A stretch of DNA of 64,000 bases, from NCBI GenBank assembly GCA_946406035.1, contig CAMJJG010000002.1, forward strand, positions 49,633-113,632, given 5' to 3'. The notes under the pieces are model-generated. The model ran no database searches and was not told the origin of the DNA. It was given only the letters and a program-made list of their open reading frames with translations. A program made the translations under genes and the position numbers. Source of the stretch: an uncultured Prevotellaceae bacterium. GTDB taxonomy: Bacteria > Bacteroidota > Bacteroidia > Bacteroidales > Muribaculaceae. Positions 17,393-25,900 of the stretch are shown in pieces (the stretch's first letter is position 1; the number at the start of each line of letters is the position of its first letter).

Positions 17393-18412
17393 ATGAAAAT
17401 AGGTAACATAGATTTGGGCGAACGACCCGTGATGCTGGCTCCCATGGAGGATGTCACCGACCAGTCTTTCAGGCTCATCTGCCGCGAGCAGGGTGCCGAC
17501 ATGGTCTATACCGAGTTTGTCAGCGCCGACGCCCTCGTTCGCAGTATCGAGCGCTCGTTCCAGAAGATGGCCATTGCCCCTGGCGAGCGACCTGCGGCAA
17601 TTCAGATCTACGGCCGATTCAAGGACGCCATGGTCGAGGCAGCTCGCATCGCAGCTACTGCACATCCCGACTTCATCGACATCAATTGGGGATGCCCGGT
17701 TAAGAAAATAGCCGGCAAGGGCGCTGGTGCGGGCATGTTGCGCAATGTGCCGCTGTTGCTCGAGATCACCCGTGCCGTGGTCGATGCCGTTGACCTGCCC
17801 GTTACCGTCAAGACGCGACTGGGGTGGGATCATGACAGCAAAATCATCGTCGACCTGGCCGAGCAGTTGCAGGATTGCGGTATCGCTGCACTGACCATTC
17901 ATGGCCGCACCCGTTCCCAGATTTACAGCGGCGAGGCCGACTGGTCGCTTATCGGCGAGGTGAAAAATAACCCCCGCATGACGATTCCCATCATCGGCAA
18001 CGGCGACGTGACAACGCCTCAACGCTTGAAGGAGTGCTTTGACCGCTACGGTGTGGATGGAGTGATGGTGGGGCGGGCCAGCATTGGAGCGCCATGGATC
18101 TTCCGCGAGATGAAGCAATACCTTCTCACGGGCGAGATTCCCGCCATCAGCAATCAGGAGAAGATGGCGCTCATACGCCGCCAGATTGCCGAGAGTATTG
18201 ACCGTATCGATGAGTATCGCGGCATCCTGCACATTCGTCGTCACTTGGCGGCAACGCCATTGTTCAAGGGAATTCGCAACTTCCGCCCGCTGCGCATCGC
18301 CATGCTGCAGGCCAACACCCGCGACGAGCTTGAAGCCATTCTCGACCACATCGAGAACGACATTTTACCCAATATGGAAATTCAAAACACATTAGAAGAG
18401 ATAGAGACATGA
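17393..18412 (+). CDS. dusB: tRNA-dihydrouridine synthase, DusB-like
   Basis: This FMN enzyme reduces specific uridines in tRNA to dihydrouridine. From ATG 17393 the protein is 339 residues, beginning MKIGNIDLGERPVMLAPMED with the typical flavin-binding start of the barrel. Cys101 in DINWGCPVKK is the general acid, and TVKTRLGWD, TIHGRTR, IIGNGD and VMVGRASIGAPWIF are conserved Dus motifs. The 25 extra codons upstream in frame lack homology and run into the promoter. Its stop overlaps the next gene's ATG by four bases. The exact tRNA position modified is not shown by sequence. Confidence 0.92.
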   Translation: MKIGNIDLGERPVMLAPMEDVTDQSFRLICREQGADMVYTEFVSADALVRSIERSFQKMAIAPGERPAAIQIYGRFKDAMVEAARIAATAHPDFIDINWGCPVKKIAGKGAGAGMLRNVPLLLEITRAVVDAVDLPVTVKTRLGWDHDSKIIVDLAEQLQDCGIAALTIHGRTRSQIYSGEADWSLIGEVKNNPRMTIPIIGNGDVTTPQRLKECFDRYGVDGVMVGRASIGAPWIFREMKQYLLTGEIPAISNQEKMALIRRQIAESIDRIDEYRGILHIRRHLAATPLFKGIRNFRPLRIAMLQANTRDELEAILDHIENDILPNMEIQNTLEEIET

Positions 18413-19116
18413 AACGAGGATTTCTGACTATTATGCTGCTGGCTCTTGTGGCTACTGCCAGCATGGCCCAGGTGAAGCGACACGTGTTCAAGGTGGGTAA
18501 TTTTACCCATCTCTCGCTCATCGATAATATCAACGTCAACTACCGGTGCAATCCCGATTCGGCGGGCTTGGCCGTTGTCTCTTGCACACAGGACATCGCC
18601 GACCATCTCATGTTCACGTTATCGACCAAGGGGCGATTGAGTATTCAGGTCGAGGACGAGTATGAGCGCACCGGCCAGCTACCCTCCATCACGATCTACT
18701 CGTCGGCGCTCGACGAGGCCGAGAACTCTGGCGACAGCACCTTGAGATTATCGGGGCTGCCGCCCATGAAGGCGTTCAAAGTGCGCCTCACCGACAATGG
18801 CAAGGTCATCGCTCGCGGCGTGCGCGCTTCCAAACTCGAGTTACAGATCCTCAGTGGTAAAGGTAAAATCATTGCCGACGGTTCTTGCGATGATTTGTCG
18901 TTGAGGCTGGTTGGCACGGGTGAAATCCAGGCCGACGGCGTAAGGGCGACCAACGTCTCATGTCGCATCATGGGAACGGGCTCGATAGGATGCGATGTCA
19001 ATGAGGGTGAACTCAAGGTGAGCGGCAGCGGCACGGGCAAGGTCTATTACAAGGGCTCTCCCTCAAAGGTTACCGTGCGCAAACTCGGCACCATCAAGGC
19101 CATTCCCATGAAGTGA
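18409..19116 (+). CDS. GIN-domain (DUF2807) envelope protein
   Basis: A 235-residue exported protein with a signal peptide (MKRGFLTIMLLALVATASMA) and a repetitive beta-helix-like body. The family, often annotated as putative auto-transporter adhesin head GIN domain, is widespread in Bacteroidetes and of unknown function. Short repeats with GTGEI, GTGSI and GSGTG steps match the repeating turns. It overlaps dusB by four bases (ATGA), so it is translationally coupled to it, an odd pairing. It ends four bases from the convergent lipoprotein gene. Confidence 0.7.
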   Translation: MKRGFLTIMLLALVATASMAQVKRHVFKVGNFTHLSLIDNINVNYRCNPDSAGLAVVSCTQDIADHLMFTLSTKGRLSIQVEDEYERTGQLPSITIYSSALDEAENSGDSTLRLSGLPPMKAFKVRLTDNGKVIARGVRASKLELQILSGKGKIIADGSCDDLSLRLVGTGEIQADGVRATNVSCRIMGTGSIGCDVNEGELKVSGSGTGKVYYKGSPSKVTVRKLGTIKAIPMK

Positions 19117-19120
19117 ACTA

Positions 19121-21211
19121 TCAACGGTTCAAGCGACGGTTATTCTTAGCGTCGTTATACTTGTTGCCGGTATAGGTGTTAGTAATGCCGGTGCCGAACT
19201 CGTTTTCCTCCTCCTCGTCTTCGCCGTTGGAGTTCTTATCCTGCTTTTTCTCGACTTTGTTCTTGGACTGCTCGGGCTTGTTGCGCTTGATTTCTTCGGG
19301 CTTTTGCAGGTCGAGTGCGGTCTCATAGATGTTCCAGTTCTCGTCCAGATCCCAATTGGCGCGCAGGCGCAGTCTCTTGGGGTAGTAATACACCTCCTCG
19401 GGCTGCAAGTGCTGGCTGTAGTTGCCGGTATCCCACTTGCCGTTGCCATTGCTGTCGATGGTTAAGCGCAGGTAGTAGGTGCCGGGATTGACATTGAGGA
19501 TCTCAACGGCGCCGTTCTTGACCGGGACTGTCCGCACGATTTTCTCGCCCGAGGCCAGCAACTCAACAAATGCGCTGTCGCCGGCGTTGACTCTGAAGTA
19601 GAGATTGGCATACTCCTCCAGTCCCTTTACCTTCAGCTCCTTGATTAACTTGTCGTTGATCAACCCGTACACCGACACCACGGCGGCGCTGTCAATCGTC
19701 ACCCGGTAGGTGGAATCGGGTCGCATGTTGACTGGTAGCCAGTAGCGCATGGGGTTATAGTCGTCGATGGGCGTGAATTGTGCCGTGTGTCCGCTGATGG
19801 GAACCCACACGGTGTCCCGTTTCATCTCGAGATGCACGCCACTGGGGTCAATCGAGGCAATCGGGGTATCAAATTTCAGGATGATGCTGTCGCCCACGTC
19901 GATGACTCCGCTCTTGGCCAAATCGATTTTCAACTTGGGCACTTCATCGGGATCGACGCGTTGCAGCTCCTTGATCTCTTCTAGTTCTCCCTCATCGAGC
20001 TCTTTGCCCTGGGCGGCGGCTTTCTCTTGCTTCTCGAGCAAGTGGGCAAGCCGCTTGGCGCGCTCTTCGCGCTCCTTGGCCTTCTTCTCTTCTTCCTTCA
20101 CCTGGGCATTGGGCTTGCGGTAGCCAAATCTCACGGTGTCGGTTACCTGTTTCAGCAGGTCGGCACTATCGGTGCGCAGGTAGGTCATCGCCACGATAAG
20201 GGTGTCGGTCTTGATCATCGACGAGTCGGTAATCCAGTAGAATAGCGAGTCGTTGTCGGCGGTGCGTTCCACCCGGTACCAGTCGCGCTGGTGGGAAGCC
20301 GGGCGCAGCACCTCAAGCTCTGGCAACGTGTCATTGGGAGCGCCAAACAGCACGTGCAGCTTGTTGTCGGCTGGACGACTGGTCTGCCTCACGTAGTGCG
20401 AGCGGTACCCCTCGTTAAACATGCACAGCAACAGGTCGTTGGGCAGGAACTGGGTGTGGGTGGCAGTCATCACGGTATCTATCTTGCGGTCAAAGGTGAA
20501 TACCGTGTCCTGGGACGTGTATTCGCTCGTCGTGGGCACGACAACCTGATCTAGAAATGCGATATCCTCGGTGCGCGCCATCCGGTAGTCGCCGTCAACA
20601 TCGTTCAGGGCAAACAAGTGATACATGCCGGGCTTGAGGTTGCGGATGGTGAATTTGCCGCGGTCGTTCGTGCGGCTCACGCGCTCTAGGGGAATGCTGG
20701 TAAATGCTGTGTCATCAAGATTGCTGTGCAGGCCCACAATCACGTGCTGCATCGGCTCCAGGTCGTTGGCCCGCAGGACGATACCCGACACGGCCAGCGT
20801 GTCAATCTGCTCGCCTGTCGAGAAGGCGTACGTGTAACCGTCAAGCTGATTGCCCTCGTTGTTGTCCTCGATGGCGTTTGAGAAGTCGATGACATAGGTG
20901 GTGTTGTCCTGCAACGTGTCGCGGAACTCGATGGTCAGCTTCTTGCCAACGGTGCGGATCAGCGGCTGGGTGCGTGGGGCAGGGGAGACTATGACCTTCT
21001 TCTGCTGGTCCTTGAGGTTGACAATCTCGTCAAAGGTGATTTCTATCTTCTTGCCCTTGAAGTTGACCGTGCCGGCCTCGGGCGACATCTTTACCACTTG
21101 GGGTGGCGTGTAGTCACGCGGACCGCCCTCGGGCGCCCCGATGTTGGCACATGCCGCGAGCACCATAGCCACAGCCATAACCACCATCCAATATGTCAAC
21201 CGTCTTCTCAT
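19121..21211 (-). CDS. Ig-like-domain lipoprotein
   Basis: A 696-residue lipoprotein: MRRRLTYWMVVMAVAMVLAAC ends in a lipobox with Cys21, so it is probably lipidated. An N-terminal bacterial Ig-like (SbsA/Big_5 type) domain shows as VVKMSPEAGTVNFKGKKIEI followed by FDEIV and TYVIDFSNAIEDNNEGN. A carboxypeptidase-regulatory-like domain (GKFTIRNLKPGMYHLFALND) follows. There is a long Glu/Lys helix near residues 375-420, further Ig-like repeats, and a polar tail with a run of acidic residues. Homologues are common in Bacteroidales; the role is unknown. Confidence 0.75.
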   Translation of the reverse strand: MRRRLTYWMVVMAVAMVLAACANIGAPEGGPRDYTPPQVVKMSPEAGTVNFKGKKIEITFDEIVNLKDQQKKVIVSPAPRTQPLIRTVGKKLTIEFRDTLQDNTTYVIDFSNAIEDNNEGNQLDGYTYAFSTGEQIDTLAVSGIVLRANDLEPMQHVIVGLHSNLDDTAFTSIPLERVSRTNDRGKFTIRNLKPGMYHLFALNDVDGDYRMARTEDIAFLDQVVVPTTSEYTSQDTVFTFDRKIDTVMTATHTQFLPNDLLLCMFNEGYRSHYVRQTSRPADNKLHVLFGAPNDTLPELEVLRPASHQRDWYRVERTADNDSLFYWITDSSMIKTDTLIVAMTYLRTDSADLLKQVTDTVRFGYRKPNAQVKEEEKKAKEREERAKRLAHLLEKQEKAAAQGKELDEGELEEIKELQRVDPDEVPKLKIDLAKSGVIDVGDSIILKFDTPIASIDPSGVHLEMKRDTVWVPISGHTAQFTPIDDYNPMRYWLPVNMRPDSTYRVTIDSAAVVSVYGLINDKLIKELKVKGLEEYANLYFRVNAGDSAFVELLASGEKIVRTVPVKNGAVEILNVNPGTYYLRLTIDSNGNGKWDTGNYSQHLQPEEVYYYPKRLRLRANWDLDENWNIYETALDLQKPEEIKRNKPEQSKNKVEKKQDKNSNGEDEEEENEFGTGITNTYTGNKYNDAKNNRRLNR

Positions 21212-21230
21212 CTGCTCATTTTTCGACCCA

Positions 21231-21262
21231 CAAAGGTAGTGTTTTTATCCTTATCCCACAAA
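21231..21262 (-). promoter_or_regulatory. Complete promoter for the Ig-like lipoprotein gene
   Basis: On the minus strand TTTG (21259-21262), 20 bases, TACCTTTG (21231-21238): a textbook Bacteroidetes arrangement with a leader of about 15 to 20 bases. Confidence 0.7.
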
Positions 21263-21418
21263 TCCCTGTTTTTTTTGAGCAATGATTCGCATGAGCCCAC
21301 TCTAGGGCCGACCCTTCAGCTTTATCATTGCCTTAAAGCTCCTCAGCTAAGCAAAAAAACACATGTTTAGCACGCTTTAATGGTGATTTCTGGGGGTGGG
21401 GGAGAACTTTTCTAGTGA

Positions 21419-22252
21419 TTACGCGAGTTCAAACGACTCCAGGTCATTGGGGACCAGGACGGGACCCTTGTAGTAGCGCGATGCCTCGGCGCTGTAGGTG
21501 GCGGCGCGTGTCTCCAGGCTGGTGTCCTCGGTGTGATACAGTACCAGGTGTTTCACGCCCAGCTCCTGGGCCAGCATCCCGGCATCCAGGGCAGTGCTGT
21601 GGCTTTTCTCGTAGGGGTTGAACACAAAACGGTCCTTGTACAGGCAGAAGGCCTCACACATCAGCCAGTCGCAGCCTCGAGCATAGGGCTCGCTCTGCAT
21701 GCTATAGGGCTCGTCTCCCAGGCATACCAGGCGTTGACCGTCGGGCAACTTGGCCTCAAAGCCATATTGCTTGGCCTTGGTCGACGCGATGTCAAAGAAG
21801 GTCAACCGCATGTCGTCCACATCCAGCTGCTCGCCATCGTGAACCTCGCGCAGGATGATCGTCTGCCCGATGGAGTCAAATATCTTGCGGGGTATCATCA
21901 GTTCGCCCATCGTGTACAGCGCTTGGCATACCTCGTCGTTACAGTATATCGTCAACGGACCCTTGTGCTTGCCCTTGAAGATCATCGGCGAGATCTTGCG
22001 CATCATCCAGATGGCTCCCAGGATGTGGTCGGTGTGGCAATGCGTGACAAACATGTGCCTGATGCTCTCAAAGGGGATCTTCGCCTTGATCAGCTGACTC
22101 AGGATGCCGTTTCCGCCGCCACCGTCAACGAGCAAGCCTCCCTTGGGGCTCTGAAGGTAGAAACACGTGTTGTAGCAGTTCACACACATGGCGTTGCCCG
22201 TCCCCAGCATGGTGACGCGTGAGGCTTTGTTGTCGATTGTGGCGCTCATCAA
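21419..22252 (-). CDS. Metallo-beta-lactamase-fold hydrolase
   Basis: A 277-residue cytoplasmic enzyme with the zinc motif THCHTDH (HxHxDH) near residue 70, an early LLVDGGGG strand, CLGDEP supplying the bridging aspartate, KSHST and a late VLYHTED histidine. The layout resembles the ribonuclease Z/phosphodiesterase branch, but the length and lack of an exosite argue against naming it rnz. Its ATG overlaps the stop of the histidine kinase by four bases, so the two are translationally coupled. The substrate is unknown. Confidence 0.8.
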   Translation of the reverse strand: MMSATIDNKASRVTMLGTGNAMCVNCYNTCFYLQSPKGGLLVDGGGGNGILSQLIKAKIPFESIRHMFVTHCHTDHILGAIWMMRKISPMIFKGKHKGPLTIYCNDEVCQALYTMGELMIPRKIFDSIGQTIILREVHDGEQLDVDDMRLTFFDIASTKAKQYGFEAKLPDGQRLVCLGDEPYSMQSEPYARGCDWLMCEAFCLYKDRFVFNPYEKSHSTALDAGMLAQELGVKHLVLYHTEDTSLETRAATYSAEASRYYKGPVLVPNDLESFELA

Positions 22253-23469
22253 GACTTGACTTTAGGGAGTTCGATGCCGAATGTGGTTCCCTTGCCCACC
22301 TCCGACTCTTTGATATATATCTGTCCGTTATGGTATTCCTCGATAATGCGTTTCACCAGCGTCAACCCCAGTCCCCAACCTCGCTTTTTGGTGGTGAAGC
22401 CCGGTGTGAACACGTTCTTGAAGTTTTTCCGCGGGATACCTTTGCCTGTGTCCTTGACCAGGATGATGGCATTATTGGGACTGTCCTCGACGGTGATGTC
22501 AAGGCGACCCTCCCCGTCCATCGCGTCAACGGCGTTCTTGGTCAGGTTCTCCATCACCCAGGCAAACAGCGTCTGGCTCAGCATCACGCCGTTATTGGTC
22601 TGGTCATTGGTGTGGATATTCAGGCTCACGCGCTTCGGGATGCGGGCGCGCATGTACTCCAGGCTCGAGATGACCGCTTCGTTGATGGGAACCAGTTCCT
22701 TGTCGGGCATGGAGCCGATTTTTGAGAATCGGTCGGCGATGGTCGACAACCGCTTCACGTCCTTGTCCATGTCGGTGACGATACTCTGGTCAACGCCCAT
22801 CGACTCGAGTAACTGCGTCCAAGCCATCAACGACGAGATGGGTGTGCCCAACTGGTGAGCGGTCTCCTTCGACAGGCCCACCCACACCTTGTTCTGCTCG
22901 GCACGCTTGATGCTCATCAGCGCAAAGTAGGCGATGGCAAAGAACAGTATGAGCACCGCCAGTTGGATATACGGGAAATAGGACAAGCGACGCAGCAGCG
23001 TCGAGTCCTCATAGTACAGATACTGCGTCGTGCTCTCGTCAATCTTGATGTCGATCTTGTTCTCGCTGTTCTTCAGGCGGTTGAGCTTCTTGTTCAGGAA
23101 CTTGAGGTTGGTGGGAGATATCTCAAAGGCCAGACTGTCCTCGGGCTCGGGTAGGCGAAAGTTGCGGTGCAGCAAGATGTTGTCTTGGTCATCTACCAGC
23201 ACAACGGGGATGTTGTGGTTCCCCTCGATGATGCTCAGCAAGAAGTCCACATCGGTTGCGCTCGACCCGTTCTCGCCTCCACTGCCCATGGTGGCCAGCT
23301 CCTGGGTCGCGTTGGCCCAGATCTCCATGCGTTCACGTTCCTGCACGGCCAGGTCTTTCACCAGGTTGTTCGAGATATACAGGAACAACGCCACCAGCAC
23401 CAGCGAGATGGCCAGGAAGACCACTTTCCAGATGCGGCGGGAGTCATATATGTTTCGCAAGTTTGCCAT
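22249..23469 (-). CDS. Orphan sensor histidine kinase
   Basis: From ATG 23469 (MANLRNIYDSRR) it encodes 406 residues: a first membrane helix (VVFLAISLVLVALFLYI), a sensor region of about 150 residues, a second helix (YIQLAVLILFFAIAYFALM), then the kinase core. The phospho-acceptor His lies in KETAHQLGTPISSL; VMENLTKNAVDAM is the N-box, DTGKGIP the G1 box and GWGLGLTLVKRI the G2 box. The start at 23478 overlaps the -7 box, so 23469 is preferred. No response regulator is adjacent. Confidence 0.9.
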   Translation of the reverse strand: MANLRNIYDSRRIWKVVFLAISLVLVALFLYISNNLVKDLAVQERERMEIWANATQELATMGSGGENGSSATDVDFLLSIIEGNHNIPVVLVDDQDNILLHRNFRLPEPEDSLAFEISPTNLKFLNKKLNRLKNSENKIDIKIDESTTQYLYYEDSTLLRRLSYFPYIQLAVLILFFAIAYFALMSIKRAEQNKVWVGLSKETAHQLGTPISSLMAWTQLLESMGVDQSIVTDMDKDVKRLSTIADRFSKIGSMPDKELVPINEAVISSLEYMRARIPKRVSLNIHTNDQTNNGVMLSQTLFAWVMENLTKNAVDAMDGEGRLDITVEDSPNNAIILVKDTGKGIPRKNFKNVFTPGFTTKKRGWGLGLTLVKRIIEEYHNGQIYIKESEVGKGTTFGIELPKVKS

Positions 23470-23475
23470 GCCGCG

Positions 23476-23483
23476 CAAAGTTA
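23476..23483 (-). promoter_or_regulatory. -7 box of the histidine kinase, abutting its start codon
   Basis: TAACTTTG on the minus strand ends six bases before the ATG at 23469, implying a leaderless or nearly leaderless mRNA. Confidence 0.5.
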
Positions 23484-23521
23484 CAACTTTTTTATCGAAT
23501 AATCACCCTCTCCCCACTTAC

Positions 23522-24379
23522 TTATGTCTCTTGCCTTTTTACCGCCCTCTCAATCCACCGTGCCACGCTGTCCTCGCTATTCGCCCCAATGACCTCGCTG
23601 GCAATGGCCTTGACCTCGTCAAAGGCATTCGCCACGGCGACGCTATAGTCGGCCGCGCGCATCATCGCGATGTCATTGCTGTTGTCGCCAAAGACCACAA
23701 CCCGTTCGGCTCCAATCTCCCGGGCCAGCTCGCCGATGGCTCCCGCCTTGCTCGTGCCGGCTCTGAAGATCTCCAGGTAACCCTCCCTCTCGTCAAAGAT
23801 GTCGTGATACACCATCACCGAGCAGGTCGATACGCTCGCCCTCAGGTCGCTGGCAATAGCCTCGAGAACGGCAAACTTGTTCATCGAGAAGATCAGCAGA
23901 GCCTCGTCATCGCTGTGCCTGTAATCGGGGTCGTTCAGGTAGAATTTCTTGAGCGGCAGGTGGCGCCGTTCGTTCACAAATCGCTCTTCCTGGGCCGACA
24001 GGGGACCATAGTGATGGGTGTGAAGCATGCTCTCGCCATGGCGACGGTAGATAAAGGGGTGCACCCCGTGGCGCCCAAACACGTCGGCAACGGCTTCGAC
24101 GGTCATCGCGTCGATGCCTCGCGTGTGCTCAAATCTTCCTGACGTCGGGTCCCACATCGCCGACCCTCCAATCACGATAAACGGCAGTCGACAGTCCACT
24201 TCCTGCATCAGCGGCACTACCGTGGCTGGCGTGCGCGCCGTGGCAACGGTGAACAGCCCGCCCAGCTCGCCGATGACGCGGTTCAGGGTCTCGACCGTCA
24301 GCCGCGACAACTGGGAATCTTCGCCCAGCAGCGTCCCGTCCAGGTCGCTGACAAACAGTGTCCTCTCCTTCTGCTTCAT
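23522..24379 (-). CDS. HAD-superfamily (Cof-type) phosphatase
   Basis: A 285-residue cytoplasmic hydrolase starting MKQKERTLFVSDLDGTLLGE; the nucleophile aspartate is in SDLDGT, and FGDNSNDIAMM holds the metal-binding motif 4. The large cap domain between them matches the Cof/IIB type, whose members dephosphorylate sugar phosphates or cofactors. The ATG at 24379 overlaps the upstream YihY stop by four bases (ATGA), which favours it over the ATG six codons earlier. Confidence 0.88.
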   Translation of the reverse strand: MKQKERTLFVSDLDGTLLGEDSQLSRLTVETLNRVIGELGGLFTVATARTPATVVPLMQEVDCRLPFIVIGGSAMWDPTSGRFEHTRGIDAMTVEAVADVFGRHGVHPFIYRRHGESMLHTHHYGPLSAQEERFVNERRHLPLKKFYLNDPDYRHSDDEALLIFSMNKFAVLEAIASDLRASVSTCSVMVYHDIFDEREGYLEIFRAGTSKAGAIGELAREIGAERVVVFGDNSNDIAMMRAADYSVAVANAFDEVKAIASEVIGANSEDSVARWIERAVKRQET

Positions 24380-25683
24380 GGCTTTTTGTCGGTCCACAAC
24401 TCCGAGATTTTGACCTCTTTCATGCCCGTCATGAAGGCGCCCCCAATGTGCTTGATGTGCTCCATTACCTGGGGATTGATTTTTTCATTGATGTGATGAT
24501 AACTCCATGGCTTGCCATGGGAATTGAGTTTCTCGACCATCTTGCCTATCGTGATGTTGGCGATGTCCTCAAACGGGGCATAAGTCGCTTCATCGCTGTC
24601 CGAGTGATGCCTCTCTTCGAGTATCTTCACGGCACACAGGTCGTCAAGGATCGCCCCAATCAGGCGGCTGGGGATCCCGGTCTCCTGATTGAGCATCGTG
24701 GCGGTGTAGTGATCCTTGCCCTCGCCAAAGCGGCGGCAGATCAACCCCAGCAGCACAGCGCTGATCATCATGCGCTCGTTGTGCGACAGATCCTGGCTGT
24801 CGTTGTACAATGAATAGTAGTCATGATTCTGGCTCGTGTACGACAATAGGGCAAAAAACAGGATGATGTACCACGAGAATTGAACCCACAACATGAACAG
24901 CGGCAACGCCGCCAGCGATCCATAGATGGCATTGTAGCTCGATAGGAATATCTGCCCGTAAACGTATGCCCGTTGCAACAGTTCCATGAAGATGGCCGTC
25001 AGCACGGCGGGGACGATGGCATGTTTGAGCCGCACTCGCGTGTTGGGCACGTTGACAAACACCAGCGTGAACACCACGGTAATCACCACGATGGGGATGA
25101 GCTTGATGAGCGCTTGCAACAGCGGCGTCATGAAGGTGAAGAACCCCTCGCTGGTGATAAACGAACTCACCGCCAGGTGGATACCCGACACAATCACAAT
25201 CGTGATGGGCACCAGGAAGAACATGCTCAGGTAGTTCATCACGCGTTGCGTGATCTGGCGAGTGCGCTTCACGTTCCAGATGTTGTTGAAGACGGTCTCG
25301 ACATTATTGATCAGGCTCACTACCGAGTACAGCATCACCAGCACTCCAAAGCCGATAATCGCGCTGCTGCGGGCATTCGACAAGTAGGAATTGGCAAACT
25401 GGATGATATAGTTAGCCGCTTCGGGCTGACTGGAAAGCAAGCGCCTCACGCTCTCCTCGATGATCCCGCCATACCCAAAACCCCGAGCGATGGCAAAGAA
25501 CAAGGCCACCAGCGGTACAATCGCCAGCACCGTGTTAAACGCCAGTGCGCCGGCATACTGGATAATGCCCTTATCCAGGAACTGGGTAAAGGCTAGCCAC
25601 ACCTTGCTCCAGGCTTTCTTCATGCCTGCAACCATGTTGGCCTTAACACTACCACCACGGGTCAAAAAGCTAGAGATACTCAT
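24376..25683 (-). CDS. YihY/BrkB-family inner-membrane protein
   Basis: From ATG 25683 (MSISSFLTRGGSVK) the protein has 435 residues with six hydrophobic segments typical of the family: YAGALAFNTVLAIVPLVALFF opens the core, and ALPLFMLWVQFSWYIILFFALL closes it. The C-terminal 130 residues are a soluble extension with a winged-helix-like look. The family was once mis-annotated as RNase BN; its function is unsettled. The promoter's -7 box ends eight bases before this ATG; an internal ATG at 25635 would give a normal leader and cannot be excluded. Confidence 0.85.
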   Translation of the reverse strand: MSISSFLTRGGSVKANMVAGMKKAWSKVWLAFTQFLDKGIIQYAGALAFNTVLAIVPLVALFFAIARGFGYGGIIEESVRRLLSSQPEAANYIIQFANSYLSNARSSAIIGFGVLVMLYSVVSLINNVETVFNNIWNVKRTRQITQRVMNYLSMFFLVPITIVIVSGIHLAVSSFITSEGFFTFMTPLLQALIKLIPIVVITVVFTLVFVNVPNTRVRLKHAIVPAVLTAIFMELLQRAYVYGQIFLSSYNAIYGSLAALPLFMLWVQFSWYIILFFALLSYTSQNHDYYSLYNDSQDLSHNERMMISAVLLGLICRRFGEGKDHYTATMLNQETGIPSRLIGAILDDLCAVKILEERHHSDSDEATYAPFEDIANITIGKMVEKLNSHGKPWSYHHINEKINPQVMEHIKHIGGAFMTGMKEVKISELWTDKKP

Positions 25684-25691
25684 ATCGTGGG

Positions 25692-25723
25692 CAAAGGTAA
25701 TCAAATCCCTCCATTCCACAAAA
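25692..25723 (-). promoter_or_regulatory. Complete promoter for the YihY-HAD operon
   Basis: On the minus strand TTTTG (25719-25723), 19 bases, TACCTTTG (25692-25699). The box ends eight bases before the ATG at 25683. Confidence 0.7.
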
Positions 25724-25783
25724 TTCCCGCCCAACCGGCACCCAGCCCGGTACCCTGTTCCGCAACTTTGTCGTGGCCCCATC

Positions 25784-25814
25784 TTGACAACGCCTTAATA
25801 ATTCACTATCTTTG
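25784..25814 (+). promoter_or_regulatory. Promoter for the degenerate P-loop gene
   Basis: TTG (25784-25786), 20 bases, TATCTTTG (25807-25814). The predicted leader to 25901 is about 80 bases. Confidence 0.6.
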
Positions 25815-25900
25815 CACCCCGGTGACACCGTTCACTAGGCGGCGATGCCATCGCGTCCCGGCTATAATTATCCACCTTTAATAACACCAAGAGAAACACC

